Shown here in pieces: positions 1 through 11,777 of a DNA stretch of 64,000 nucleotides (position 1 is its first letter; every line of letters begins with the position of its first letter). The notes below the pieces were generated by a model. That model saw only the letters and a program-made list of their open reading frames with translations, searched no databases and was not told where the DNA came from. The position numbers and the translations under genes were made by a program. The DNA comes from Paracentrotus lividus (Eukaryota; Echinodermata; Echinoidea; Camarodonta; Echinidae), in assembly GCA_940671915.1 (NCBI GenBank), contig CALNVZ010000174.1, forward strand, positions 759,694-823,693. The letters are read 5' to 3'.

Positions 1-58
1 ATTGTCGAGTGTGGTGGTGTTGCTATATTTTTTATTTCTATTCTTTAAAAATATATAG

Positions 59-2392
59 TTACAACTCAACCAACAGATGTAAGACCAACCGTTTCACGTG
101 GACCAATAGTAATTGGTGAGTATCCGAGTCGGCGATATGTTAATGATTAATGATGTTCAAATAATGAACCCATGATTCTCAAGAATAATTGTCAAACATT
201 TTATTTGATTATATTATTTGTGTTTTCAAAGACTCCCTTTTTTATATATATATTCTGGACGAGTCATATTAATGTGCTTATTTAATTTGTGAAATGTTTT
301 CAAGTTAAGGATAAACTAAGAAATATTTAAACAAACACCTTTAGAATAGTGTGTGAACGTACACAACTTCTACTAATGTCGGGTTGTAAATTATTTTGTA
401 ATTTTCGGTATGAAGTATAGGCCTATACCATGTATACTTTGCTTTTGATAACTAAGATTTTCTTTCTATAATCTTTAAAATACTAATTTGTTTGTTTGTT
501 TTTATTTCCGTAAAATCATACAATCATACATAATACATAATACATCATAACATAAACAAAATACGGCGGATAGCCCATTTCAGCAGTATTCACACAATAC
601 TGCTGTTCTTCCATGGGGTCCTTAATTGATACACGTGTGTATATATATAACAAAATAATAATCTTCAGTTTTTAACAACAAAACAAGCAGACAAAAAAAG
701 CAAACAATTGTATAAACATAACATATTCCAGCAACCTTGATGCATAGTTAATCTTCTAGATCTTGATGATGTTTCATCTCACGTCATGATTTTTTTTTAA
801 CATTCTCCACCCCTAAAGATTGCTATAATCTATATATTTTCTTCGATTGTTTCCTCTTTAAAAAAAAGCTGGAGTGGATTTAGAGGCCACTGTTCGTTTG
901 TCTAATCGAGCATTCATCCCGCAGTATAATAATGATCTCTCGGCTCAATATCGGTCACTGGCACAAAATTTCACAAACACGGTAATCATATAAAATATTT
1001 TTTCTTTTTTTTTGGCCTGGGTGCTGTTTTCTGTTAATCAGTATCAATTTAAATTGAATTTATATACCGTGCATCTGTCCATAATTTCATCCTAATTGGA
1101 CATAATGGTAATGAATTCCCAGATACGAGCGTTACATTATAAAAGACACACTTTTAATTATGAAAATCTAGAATGCCAAATAAGAATGCATTTATAAAAT
1201 CAACAAAATGTACAAGTATTTCAAGAGAAATATCAAGCAAACAGTCATTCAATATTTAATTAACTTTCAAACAAAATATATGGATTGCATAGTGTGGAAG
1301 AGTCTAAATAATTGCGATTGGTTCACTCAAATGCATTTCGAGACTGTCTTTAAACAACATGATGTTAATTTAAGATCAGTGTTTTGAATGTATATAAACT
1401 ATTAACTAGCATGTTAGGCATTTACACGTTTAATTTTTGTATTTATAGACGCCCAACTATTAGTTTAAAAATTACGTTTTTCTTATTTGGTTAATGATAT
1501 CCATTATACGTTCTTTGACAATCTTGCTTTTATATGTTACAATTCCAGATGGATGCCGTCTTTTATGGTAGTGATCTGAGTGGGATATATAACGGTACAG
1601 CAGTCAATGGATTTAGGTTCGTATAGAACAAAATGTCCGGACATATGATTATATAATGTGAATAATTATAACCAGTACTCTTGAAAGTTATTATTAAAAA
1701 CTGAAATTATATGAATGTAAAACATCTATACTCAGTAGCGGTCCGATAATTTTGTAAGGGGCCCGCCTCTCGATTTTAAGATTTTGAGCCCTTTTACTCC
1801 TTTTTGGAACATTTTCCGCTGGGGGCAGAGACTATGGGCTCGCCCCTGGTCTCGCGCCTACATATGTTAATATCAAAAATAAATGTTATAATAGAACAAA
1901 CAAAGGGCCTATAATCCTATTTAAATATTCCCTTTCAATCTTGTACAGTCCTGGCAGCGTCATCGTGACGTTCATGATAAGTCTCCTCTCCTTTCCCGTG
2001 ATCACCCCTGGAGATACAACCACCCCTTCATCAGGATCCATTGACGACCGACTCAAGAAAATCGAGGAAGATGTGAGTTCCGCTGTACAGGACGTCATTG
2101 AAGATGCCGCTGATGAAGGCATTCTGGATGAACTCGGTGTCGACTCGACATCATTCGTCATCAACGATGGTATTCATTGGTTATGTTTTGATTTATTATC
2201 GTATTGGAATTCGAAGTTATGAAGAGGCGCTTACCACACAAGTTAAAAATAATTATGCAGCTTGTGGGATAACTATGTAAAAAAATATGCATCTTCATCA
2301 GCATAGTATATCATTAAAAGAAATAGGAACCTCCATAATTCATCATGTCCACGATCTTTCATTATTATTGTTTTCATAATCATATCTCTCTT

Positions 2393-2424
<32 letters not shown>

Positions 2425-5400
2425 CCTCTTTCTCTCTCTCCCTACCTTCTCAATATCCTAAAGTCTAATAGTCATGATTTATTTCCTTCCAAACTTTCCC
2501 ATAGTTGAGCTTGACGTCCGTTTCATAACTGAAGCCCCTAGGATGCCTATGATGCCTACTACTATGACTACGGTTTCACTGTTCGAGTCAACACAGATAC
2601 CAGGTGGGTACACTACAAGATTTGATGTTGCATGTTTCTTACTATTAATATATTCTCGAAGGTACTTAAAATGGTGGGTTATGTTGGCGAGCTATGGCGA
2701 GTTGTGGAAATAGCCTCAAAGAAACAATCGTAGTAACTAGCAAAAGGCCATTGTTGCAACTCACCAATCTGGATATTTCTTCAAAACATTTCATTGCCTT
2801 CCACATTTGAGATTTGTAACTGTTCCTTAAAATAGACTTGCTCATGGAGATTCTTGTATCGTAAAAAAAAAGAAGAAAACAGTTGATTCACCGAGTTTCA
2901 AAAACTCGTCATCTGGTATTCTTTGTCAGAGCAAGTCAAATCATTTCAACAACTTCTCACTCATATTCTCCTCTTACCCAAACAAGTCGACTGTCCTAGT
3001 TTCAATATCTCGTCGCCCTGTCTGTTTGTCCAAAACAGGTATTAACAAACTCATCATCTTGCTGACACAGGTTAACGTTCTAGTTTCAAAGAATCGTCGA
3101 CCTGTCTTCTTGTCCAAAATAGGTCGAGGTGTCGATTTTCAAGAACTCGTCACCCTGCCTTCATGTCCAAAAACAGGTTAAGATGCCGAGTTTTGACAAC
3201 TTTCCCTGTTTTCTTTTCCCAAAAAAGTTCTATTTGCCAAGTTTCAACAACTCATCACTCTGTCGTCTTGTCCAACAAAAGTCGACATGTCAAGTTTCAA
3301 CAACTCGTCACCCTGTTTTCTTATCCAAAAAGTTCAACTTGCCGAATTTCAACAAGTGTAATTGTTCCAGACAAGTTAGCCTGCTGAGTTTCAACAACTC
3401 GTCGCCCATTTTTTTTGTTGTCCTAAACACGTCGACATGGTCGAGGAGGTGAGACTCAACGACTCATCACTCTGTCTTCTTGTCATAAACATGTCCAGGA
3501 GGTGAGCCTCAACGACTCGTCACTCTGTCTTCATGTCGTTAATATGTCATGGAGGCAAGACTTAACCACTCGTCACCCTGTCTTCTTGTCATAAATATAA
3601 CTAAGAGGCGAGACTCATCGACTCGTCACCCTGTCTTCTTGTCATAAACATGTCCAGGTTGCGAGACTCGACGACTCGTCANNNNNNNNNNNNNNNNNNN
3701 NNNNNNGTAAAAAAAAGAGAAACAGTTGATTCACCGAGTTTCAAAACTCGTCATCTGGTATTCTTGTTCAGAGCAAGTCAAACATTTCAACAACTCTCAC
3801 TCATATTCTCCTCTTACCCAAACAAGTCGACTGTCCTAGTTTCAATATCTCGTCGCCCTGTCTGTTTGTCCAAAACAGGTATTAACAAACTCATCATTGC
3901 TGACACAGGTTAACGTTCTAGTTTCAAAGAATCGTCGACCTGTCTTCTTGTCCAAATAGGTCGAGGTGTCGATTTTCAAGAACTCGTCACCCTGCCTTCA
4001 TGTCCAAAAACAGGTTAAGATGCCGTTTTGCACTTTCCCTGTTTTCTTTTCCCAAAAATTCTATTTGCCAAGTTTCAAATCAATCATCTGTCTCGTTGTC
4101 AACAAAAGTCGACATGTCAATTTCAAAAACGTCACCGTTTTTATCCAAAAGTTCAACTTGCCGATTTCAACAAGTGTAATTGTTCCAGACAAGTTAGCTC
4201 TAGTTTCACAACTCGTCGCCCATTTTTTTTTTGTCCTAAACACGTCGACTGTCGAGGAGGTGAGACTCAACGACATCACTCTGTCTTCTTGTCATAAACA
4301 TGCCGGAGGTGAGCTCAACGACTCGTCACTCTGTCTTCATGTCGTTAATATGTCATGAGGCAAGACTTCAACCACTTCGTCACCCTGTCTCTTGTATAAA
4401 TATAATAGAGGCGAGACTCATCGACTCGTCACCTGTCTTCTTGTCAAACATGTCCAGGTGCGAGACTCGACGACTCGTACCTGTCTTTTGTCATAAACAT
4501 GTCCAGGATGCGAGACTCAACGACTCGTCACCCGTCTTCGTGTCATAACAATGTCCAGGAGGCGAGACTCAACGACTCGTCACTGCCTTCTTGTCATAAT
4601 CATGTCCAGAATGGAGACTCAACGACTCGTCACCCCTGTCTTCTTGTCATAAACATACCAAGAGGCGAGACTCTCGACTCGTCACCCGTCTTCTTGTCAT
4701 ACATGTCCAGAATGTAGACTCAACGACTCGTCACCCTGTCTTCTTGTCATACATGTTCTAGGTTGCGAGACTCGACGCTCGTCACCATGTCTTTGTCGTA
4801 AACATGTCCAGAATGTTAGACTCAACGACTCGTCACCCTGTCTTCTTGTCATAACATGTCTCAGGATGCGGAGACTCGAACGACTCGTACACCATGTCTT
4901 CTGTTGTAAAACATGTCAGATGCGACTCAACGACTCGACCTGTCTTCTGTTCATAATCATGTCCATAGGCGAGACTCAACGACTCGGTCACCCTGCTCTC
5001 TTGTCATAATCTGTCTAGGATTGCGAGACTCGACGACTCGTCAACTGTCTTCTTGTCGTAAACATGTCCAGGGTTAGGGTTAGGGTGCGGTTAGGTGTAA
5101 ACATGTTCCAGGGATGCGAGACTCAACGACTCGTCACCCTGTCTCGTGTCATAATCATGTCCATGAGGCGAGACCTTACACGACTCGTCACCTGTCTTTT
5201 GTCAATAATCATGTCTAGGTTGCGAGACTCGACGACTCGTCACATGTTTCTTCTGTCATAACATGTCCAGGAGCGAGACTCAACCACTCTCACCCATGTT
5301 TCTGTCGTAAACATGTCCAGAATGTTAGATCAACGACTCGTCACCCTGTCTTCTTGATATCTGTCTAGTTGCGAGACTCCGACGACGCTCGTCCACCATG

Positions 5401-8400
5401 TCTGTCATATTGGTCATAAACATGTCAGGATGCGAGACTCAACGACTCGTCACCCTGTTTTCGTGTATAAATGTCAGGAGGCGAGACTCAACGACTCGTC
5501 ACCCTGCCTTCTTGTCATAATCATGTCTAGGTTGCGAGACTCGACAACTCGCCACCCTGTCTTCTTGTCATGTATTCTTGTCATAAGCATGTCCAGGAGG
5601 CGAGACTCGACAACTCGTCACCCTGTCTTCTTGTCATAAACATGTCCAGCATTCGAGACTCAACGACTCATCACCCTGTTTTCTTGTAATAAATAGTTTC
5701 AATTGCCGAGTTTTAACAATTCTTTATCCTGTCTTCTAGTCATAAGAGATCGATTTGCCAACTTTTATCAAAGGATTAGCATAATTAAAGTAAACATATA
5801 TACACTATAATTGAAGTGTTCTTTTTTACAATCCAAAGATACAACCCAGCCTATTATTGATTGCCCAGATGACACCACAGTATACTTAGAAACAGGCCAG
5901 TTTTCTGCAAATGTCACGTGGCCTGCTCTAAACGCGACTGATGATTCTGGTCAGGTGATCATTACTACTGACATGGATGAAGGATTGTGGGATGCTGGGA
6001 TGTATACTGTGGTTGCCATGGCGACTGACCCCTCAGGAAACTCGGCGCAGTGTTCGTTCAACATAACAGTCAAAGGTATTCCTATTTTCCGTCGTTATCC
6101 AAACAGTTAGGTGTACGTGTATATAAACATTTCTTCTCTCTTTTCTTTTAGAGTGTTGATCAAAGCTGGAACAACCTTTTGTGAATGAACGATGTATTAT
6201 ATGTTTATCCCTTGAGGGATGTGTATCATCAAAAATTATCCGAAGATCGTTATATTATTTCTGGATTTTCGAAAAGTAATGAATGTGAACTATTTAAGAT
6301 ATTACAAACATGTGAGAGATTAAATTGAGAAAGACCACTAAATGAAGTAAAGTTAGTCAGATCACAATATTAACGGACTTGATATTAAAATTCATTATTG
6401 ACCATTGACCCAGTACTTCCACCTTTTCAAAATGAATGATTTTGTCAGAACATGTCAGCAGTGAGGGACATACCCTTCATAGAGAAAAAAAACTGATGTC
6501 CCCATTTACAGAGATAATTTAAGTAGCCATTTAATGAACCACCTTAACCTATGACATTTGACATCCTATACTACATAGCTCGGACGTGTCCACCTGGTTG
6601 GTTACGGAGATCAGAGAGTTGCTATCGTCTCACCTCGGCCCCACCTGGAACGTATGAGACAGCCTTAAATCTCTGCACCGAGCTTGAGGCTATCCCCGTC
6701 ATACCAAACTCGCAGGTTGAGTATGATTTCGTCATTGATTTCCTGTACGATCTCGGGTTGCAGTACATCTGGTTAGGGTGTAGTGACGTCACGAGAGAGA
6801 GGAAGTTCGACTGCCTAGATGGGACTAGGATTCAGTCACAGAATTGTGAGTTCGCTATATGATACATTAAAGAAGTATTTCATTAATTTACATAAATTTA
6901 ATAGCGTCCCTAGTCCAAATAATAATACAATAACTAACTAACATCCTTATTCGTTTTTATACCTTACTCTTTCTTGTTCTCTCTCTATATCTCTCTCTCT
7001 CTCCCTTTTTTTTAAACACCCAATCCGCCCCTGCACTGACAGCCACTGTTCAGTCTATTCTTACCTTTTCGAATGACTTTTTACACAGTATTAATGTCCA
7101 CAAATTGCAGAACTGCTTTTATTAGATCCCTACATTTCCTTATATACAGTGTGTTCCTTAAAAAAAAAAGAAGGGTAATCGAAGTTCAAAGGTCAGTCAT
7201 TTCAAAAGAGTTTGTTTATTTTTGTGATTCGTTTCTTAAAATACGAAGTAACTCATCAGCTTTAATTTGAGACATTGCTTACGTCCAAACTGTAATGGGT
7301 CACAGAGTTGGGGACATTTGAAGGTGATAGGTACAAAACCTATTTTTTCCAAGTTTTTCGTTTTTAGGGTATGAAACCAACCTTTTATAAATTTTTGGTT
7401 TTATAGTTTTGGGGGGTTTTGTCACACAAAGTTTCAATGATATGCAATCTCATTTGTCAAAGGACCTATCTCACTGGCAATGACATGGGTTCTCGAATAT
7501 GCATGAGTCTCTGGAGTCTCGGAGAGGTCGCCGCGACGTCTCGTGATTCTGCAGGAAGTCGCGAGAAAAATATAAAAAAAATGTCAAACATGTCCGATCT
7601 TTTAGTAGACTTCTTTCACATTCGATTTCTTTTTATCGTTAGCAAGCTCCCACAACGTCTCTGCGACGTAGTGGATACTTAAAGAACGTCGCGGCAACCC
7701 CGGAAAGACGTCACAGAAACTTGCTCGCGTATTAAAGAAGTCTACTAAAAGATTGGACATGTTTGACATTTTTGTTTGATTTTTCTCGCCACTTCCTGCA
7801 GAATCAGGAGACGTCGCGGCGCCCTCTCCGAGACTCCAGAGACTCATGCATATTCGAGAACCCATGTCATTGCCGATGATATAGGTCCTTTGACAAATGA
7901 GATTGCATTTTATTAAAACTTTGTGCGACAAAAAATCCCAAAACTAAGAAACCGAAATTTTATTAAAAAGTTGGTTTCATACCCTAAAAATGAAAAAATT
8001 GGGAAAATGGGTTTTGTACCTATCACCTTCAAATGACCCTAACTCTGTGACCCATTACAGTTTGGACGCAAGCAATGTCTCAAATTAAAGCTAATGAGTT
8101 ACTTAGTATTTTCGTAAGCAAATCACAAAAATAAACCACATACTTTTGAAATGACTGACCTTTGAACTTTGATTACCTTTTTTTAGGAACACACTGTATA
8201 TATTTTTTTAGTTAAGCCCTACTTTTTAAAAGAAGAGAATCAATATAGCATATTTATCATCCGTTATGTGTTACAAGCATTTGTGTTTATTAATTTGAAT
8301 AACAGCATTTTGATTGCTTCTTTCTCCACCCCGCCAATCATTATTGTACTGTTCTTTTTTTTAGCTTGGTGGGGACCCGGACAACCGAATGCATATGAAG

Positions 8401-8921
8401 TTGAGGATTGTGTAGTACTGGTTCTAGCTGCAAGGGAATTACAAGACTTCTATTGCACCTTTGATCAGCCTAGCACACTCTGTGAGAGAGTGTAAGAATC
8501 ATCTTTTCTCTGATATTACTTTATTTATCTCACTTTCAATATCCCCGTTTAAAAATATATAAGCACTAGTAATACTTTTTCAAAAGAATTGCAAACGATT
8601 CATTTTATCAATAATACTAATACTTTTCTTATGATATATTAATATATTTACTTCTCTCATCGTTTCTTTTCGTTCGTCTCTGCATTTTTTATATATGACT
8701 TTTTGTAGTATATGCTTTGCCTGCATGTTTAGTTTTTCTCCTTTCAATTCCTTGTTGTCAAAATATATTATTGGCATAACAATTTATAAATTACAGTAAT
8801 TCACGGCTTGATAAAGCGGATCAACCTTCCATGTTACACAGTCACTATTCATTGTTATACGTTATTTCTTTATGTTCATATAAAGAAAATTGTTTTCTTT
8901 GTATCTTACAGGGCTGATTGA
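59..8921 (+). CDS. SEA-HYR-C-type lectin mosaic protein, 5' partial
   Basis: Nine coding exons read by eye: 59-115, 869-981, 1549-1616, 1949-2169, 2505-2603, 5839-6075, 6579-6845, 8365-8491 and 8912-8921. All have AG acceptors and GT donors, and codon phase agrees across every junction. The product is a Thr/Pro linker, an SEA domain, a second linker, one HYR domain and one C-type lectin domain that ends the protein (last residues CERVAD, stop at 8919-8921). No signal peptide or membrane segment is visible, so the start and any further N-terminal domains lie left of the window. SEA and HYR modules are extracellular, so a secreted or cell-surface role in adhesion or carbohydrate recognition is inferred. 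If the last donor (GTAAG at 8492) is not used, the protein stops at once after CERV. The 1616 donor (GTTCGT) is weak. I cannot name an orthologue. Confidence 0.82.
869..2169 (+). other. SEA domain exons
   Basis: Exons 869-981, 1549-1616 and 1949-2169 together encode a typical SEA fold pattern: an opening strand with VRLSNRAFIPQYNNDLSAQY, a helix region SLAQNFTNT, then VFYGSDLSG and the signature PGSVIVTFMI. This is followed by a Thr/Pro/Ser stretch and a helical DDRLKKIEEDVSSAVQDVIE segment. SEA domains are extracellular and some cleave themselves at a G-SVVV-type site. Here the match is GSVIV, but SEA autoproteolysis needs a site at the second half turn, and I cannot tell whether this copy is active. 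The introns between these exons hold no recognisable coding sequence. A piece of the interspersed GC-rich 'gggcccgcc' repeat lies at 1740-1860. Confidence 0.75.
2391..2444. repeat. (CT)n microsatellite
   Basis: A CT dinucleotide run with a few interruptions lies in the intron just upstream of exon 2505-2603. It may extend the polypyrimidine tract of that exon's acceptor. Confidence 0.9.
2861..5760. repeat. ~53-bp minisatellite array in an intron
   Basis: The intron between exons 2505-2603 and 5839-6075 is filled by a tandem array. The unit runs from 'gagactcaacgactcgtcac' through 'cctgtcttcttgtcataaac' to 'atgtccaggaggc', about 53 bp. Units at 2889-3430 are older and more diverged; those from about 3430 to 5690 are closer to consensus. 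Many units after the N gap carry single-base losses. As 53 is not a multiple of 3, no repeat protein is encoded, and the short open frames across it are chance. A few telomere-like GGTTAG units sit inside it at 5070-5095. Confidence 0.9.
3682..3706. other. assembly gap of 25 N
   Basis: Twenty-five unknown bases interrupt the minisatellite. Sequence right of the gap (from 3707) restarts the segment that begins at 2861 ('gtaaaaaaaa' then 'cagttgattcaccgagtttc') and follows it for about 770 nt against 821 nt in the first copy. The second copy is shorter mainly through scattered small deletions. The join is probably an artefact. Confidence 0.95.
5839..6075 (+). other. HYR (hyalin repeat) domain exon
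   Basis: A single 237-nt exon, phase 1 at both ends, encodes one complete HYR module. It begins TTQPIIDCPDDTTVYLETG, continues with NVTWPALNATDDSG and ends MATDPSGNSAQCSFNITVKG. The paired cysteines (DCP and QCSF), the VTWP motif and the DPSGN-x-A-x-C-F signature are all present. HYR modules form an Ig-like adhesion fold and are abundant in sea urchin hyalin. The symmetrical 1-1 phase makes the exon shuffleable, which fits its use as a cassette between linker and lectin. Confidence 0.9.
6579..8491 (+). other. C-type lectin domain, split over two exons
   Basis: Exon 6579-6845 gives the first half (CPPGWLRRSESCYRLT, then ALNLCTELEA, then YIWLGCSDVTRERKFDCLDG). Exon 8365-8491 gives the second (WWGPGQPNAYEVEDCVVL, then FYCTFDQPSTLCE). 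The junction makes a Ser codon and reads QNS-WWGPGQPN. Expected CTLD landmarks are present: CPxGW opening, WLG core, PN, EDC, and the closing CE pair. The long-loop motif is QPN rather than EPN/QPD, so Gal- or Man-type sugar specificity cannot be assigned. The WxD motif before the penultimate Cys is replaced by DFYC, which suggests weakened or absent calcium-dependent sugar binding. The intron is 1.5 kb and is mostly a foldback transposon. Confidence 0.88.
7147..8196. mobile_element. 1.05-kb foldback element (Tc1/mariner-type TA duplication)
   Basis: The element begins CAGTGTGTTCCT and ends AGGAACACACTG, and is flanked on both sides by TATA (at least a TA target duplication). Its two arms, about 7147-7610 and 7735-8196, are reverse complements over more than 450 bp with modest divergence, leaving a spacer of about 120 bp. 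The arms include 'cccattacagtttggacg' and 'gcatgagtctctggagtc' and their complements. No transposase is encoded; the two open frames inside (near 7419 and 7931) are mirror images of the same arm. It sits in the intron between the two lectin exons. TA duplication and CAGTG ends suggest mobilisation by a Tc1/mariner-class transposase. Confidence 0.85.
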
Positions 8922-10737
8922 TTGCTGAATCACAGGGTAAAATATAAGATGAGCTTTGCCCGAGGAATTCCCGACGTGTGGATGATGTGTCGTGAAACAA
9001 GGAACTAGAGGGTTTTCCGTATTGAATCTGATGGAAAATATAATTAAACATTTTTAGAGAAAGCAGAGGCATATACGGCAACTTGAAAAAGAGGAGAGGT
9101 CCAGACAACGTTGCTCACCCTATAGACAAAGTGGGCGTTGCACGATAAAATAGGATGGTGCGCTTTTTAGAGGCCCTACGTTTATCCGCCATCATATTCC
9201 GGTTTCCATTTCTTTTCATTTCATTACTTTAATTATCCAATTTAAGTATTTAAATTTGTTAGTTGACATTAGCGTCAACATAGTATCGTTTTGATATACA
9301 TAACAATAAACAGTACAATTATTGACAAATTAAATTCTTTTTCTGATGGATTTAGGCAGATCCCTCATTTTACTCTTCCCGCCTCGCCACAATAGTTTCC
9401 AGACCACTCGAGTCCATATCCGAATGTTTTAAGAGTCCAGATACTCCATAATTATTGTATTTGATGAAGCCCTGTATACATGCCCAGACAATTGAGAACG
9501 GTTTCGTTATTTCGTTGTTCTTCTGTCCAGTACAAGCTCTATTGTACACTAATATAGTGTAATAAAAAAATATGTTTATGGATGAACAGTTAAGTGGTAC
9601 ATGACAGCATCAAAATGACCATGATTTTAGACAATTCTTATTATAGAGATAACATTGTGACCTCGATCATTTTACGTCATTATAATTATCAACCAGTTAT
9701 CTATTCTCAACTTTTGCTGAAGGTTTATATAAAATAATAGAAAATAGTGCCTATTTTGATTAAATCTAATATATATTTAGAAATCTTGTATAGCATTTTA
9801 CATGCCAAGTCCTGTTATTAAAGGTATTAAAATGGTTATTTGACATGCTTACTGGAGTCTGGTTATTATACCCTAAATAATTATGTAGCTTTTAAATTTT
9901 GCACCTTAATTTTCAACATTCTCGTAATTGCCAAATTTCTTTAAATCTTGTTCATTGTATTATATCAATATATAATAGATTTACATTGCGCTGATACATT
10001 GTATCGATGTTCAGTACTTATTAGAATGGACAAAATATATCTTTTTACTATATAACTGAATTCAAATAATATGGGTTTGAGCAGTACTATGTAGGCCAAT
10101 GTCTATTTCATATACATGTATGTAGATCCATGATTATGAAATAAATGATGTAAACGGATATGAAACATCAAGTTTCCTGCTTTCATGTTTTCTTTTTTGA
10201 CCGTGTGCACAATAATATCATTACTTCAGTTTCTATTTTGAGCTCTTATACATTGTTTAATCATTTATTATTATTATATATTTACGAAGCTTGTATAAGC
10301 TTCGACATAATGGAAGAAAAAACTGAATAAATAGGGGAGGGACCCAGTTGCCTTTAAAAAAAAAATGACATTGCAAACTTAAAAGTCAAGTCAAGATACA
10401 ACGTATTATTTGCCATGACAAATTATGATCATGAAAGCGATTGAATTATAAATTAAGACTTAATGCGAACATGCGTGCGTGTTGTCAACAGACAAACAAA
10501 TCAGCTAAATTTTGTCTAATTGTGCGAATTGTTTACCCTTGTTTTGCTGCTATGTTTGTCTGCTGACGACACGAACGCTTGTTCGGAATTTGTTATACAT
10601 GTGTATGTATGGGTTCTTCTCCGTCATTCGACAAATTGTTGATTTTTTTTTCCAGTTCATAACTGTTATTACTCTTTATCGTACAAAGATGCTACTCTCC
10701 ACTTTTTACAGCTTATAGTTATAGCACAAAACATGTT
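8922..10737. other. 3' flank of lectin gene, no gene seen
   Basis: AT-rich sequence with no convincing exon. It begins with the 3' UTR of the lectin gene. Candidate AATAAA signals lie at 9305-9310 and 9561-9566. A small palindrome ('gaagcttgtataagcttc') is at about 10286. Short open frames here have no recognisable domain. Confidence 0.5.
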
Positions 10738-11572
10738 CCGAGTGAGTCAGAAAAAACTAGACACCTAGAAAAATCTTAATAAAAAGGAAACCAATTTATA
10801 AACCCCTCGTTATTATACATATTCTGAAAGAGTAACTTCTTCCGCTTCTTCTGGTACCAATTTTGTGTGTTATACCTGTACGCATGGATGAACACGGCAC
10901 TTTGTTTTCGAACATGAAATTTCGAATTATGCATAAAGTGGGAGTAAAATAAAAACAGCAAAAGCTATCAAAAAAGCAACTCCATCCTGATTAAAATAGC
11001 ATTTAACTTTTTAACTAAAATTTCTTGCGCTAAATAACTCGGCAGGGGTGTTGTTACACATATCGACTACATTTTTGTGTGGAAATGATGTAGATGTGTA
11101 GAGTCAAGCATGAGTGAGCACACATCAAAGACAAAATAATAACTTTTTAAAAGTATTAAGGGGCCTTTTTTTACAATTTACTCTCTGATGTACTCGTTCT
11201 CGGATTACATGATCAATCAATCTATTTTTTTTTTACACAGAATCTAGTCGATAACTGTAACAACACCCTTGCTAAATTTTTGGTTCAGAACATTTTCGTT
11301 AAAAAATTATGCTATTTTGTTTAGGATAGAGTTGCTTTTTGTGGTTTCTATTTTTATCCCCAGTCTTGCACAATTCGAAATTTACATGGTTGCAAACAAT
11401 GCGCCGTGTTCATGCAAGCGTAAATATATATCACACGATTAATGGTACCAGAAGATGCGGGAGAAGTTCATTTTTTAGAATATGTATAACAATTTGAGGT
11501 TCATTAACTGGTGTTTTTGTTTTTTTTTGTTTTTCATTTTTCTAGGTGTTTAGTTGTTTCTGACACACTCGG
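10738..11572. mobile_element. 835-bp palindromic element
   Basis: The left end CCGAGTGAGTCAGAAA and right end TTTCTGACACACTCGG are imperfect reverse complements. Homology continues inward for about 330 bp per arm, including 'tggtaccaattttgtgtg' against 'cacacgattaatggtacc', and 'ggcaggggtgttgttaca' against 'tgtaacaacacccttgc'. The arms have diverged more than those of the element at 7147. I could not define a clean target duplication. It encodes nothing recognisable. Confidence 0.75.
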
Positions 11573-11777
11573 TATGTAGGTAGTTTCTCAGAAAGTTACA
11601 CAAATCAATTCATCATTATAATTTCTATTTAAATCATTAAAAAATTTGTGCGAAATTATTGCATCGAAAAAGATGAAAATACACTTGTTCACGAAGTACC
11701 CACTCACAATTTATTGGCAATTTTATATCAATATAGTATAAAAAAATAATGCATTCTTTTGTGAAATGAATGCTTAT

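Noticed and set aside
3129-5639. Open frames reading RDSTTRHPVFLS repeatedly
   Set aside because: They come from the 53-bp minisatellite, whose unit length breaks the frame; no repeat protein.
2861-5760. CRISPR-like repeated units
   Set aside because: Units are head-to-tail without unique spacers and the genome is eukaryotic.
7419-7931. Two similar open frames on opposite strands
   Set aside because: They are the two arms of one foldback element read in mirror; not genes.
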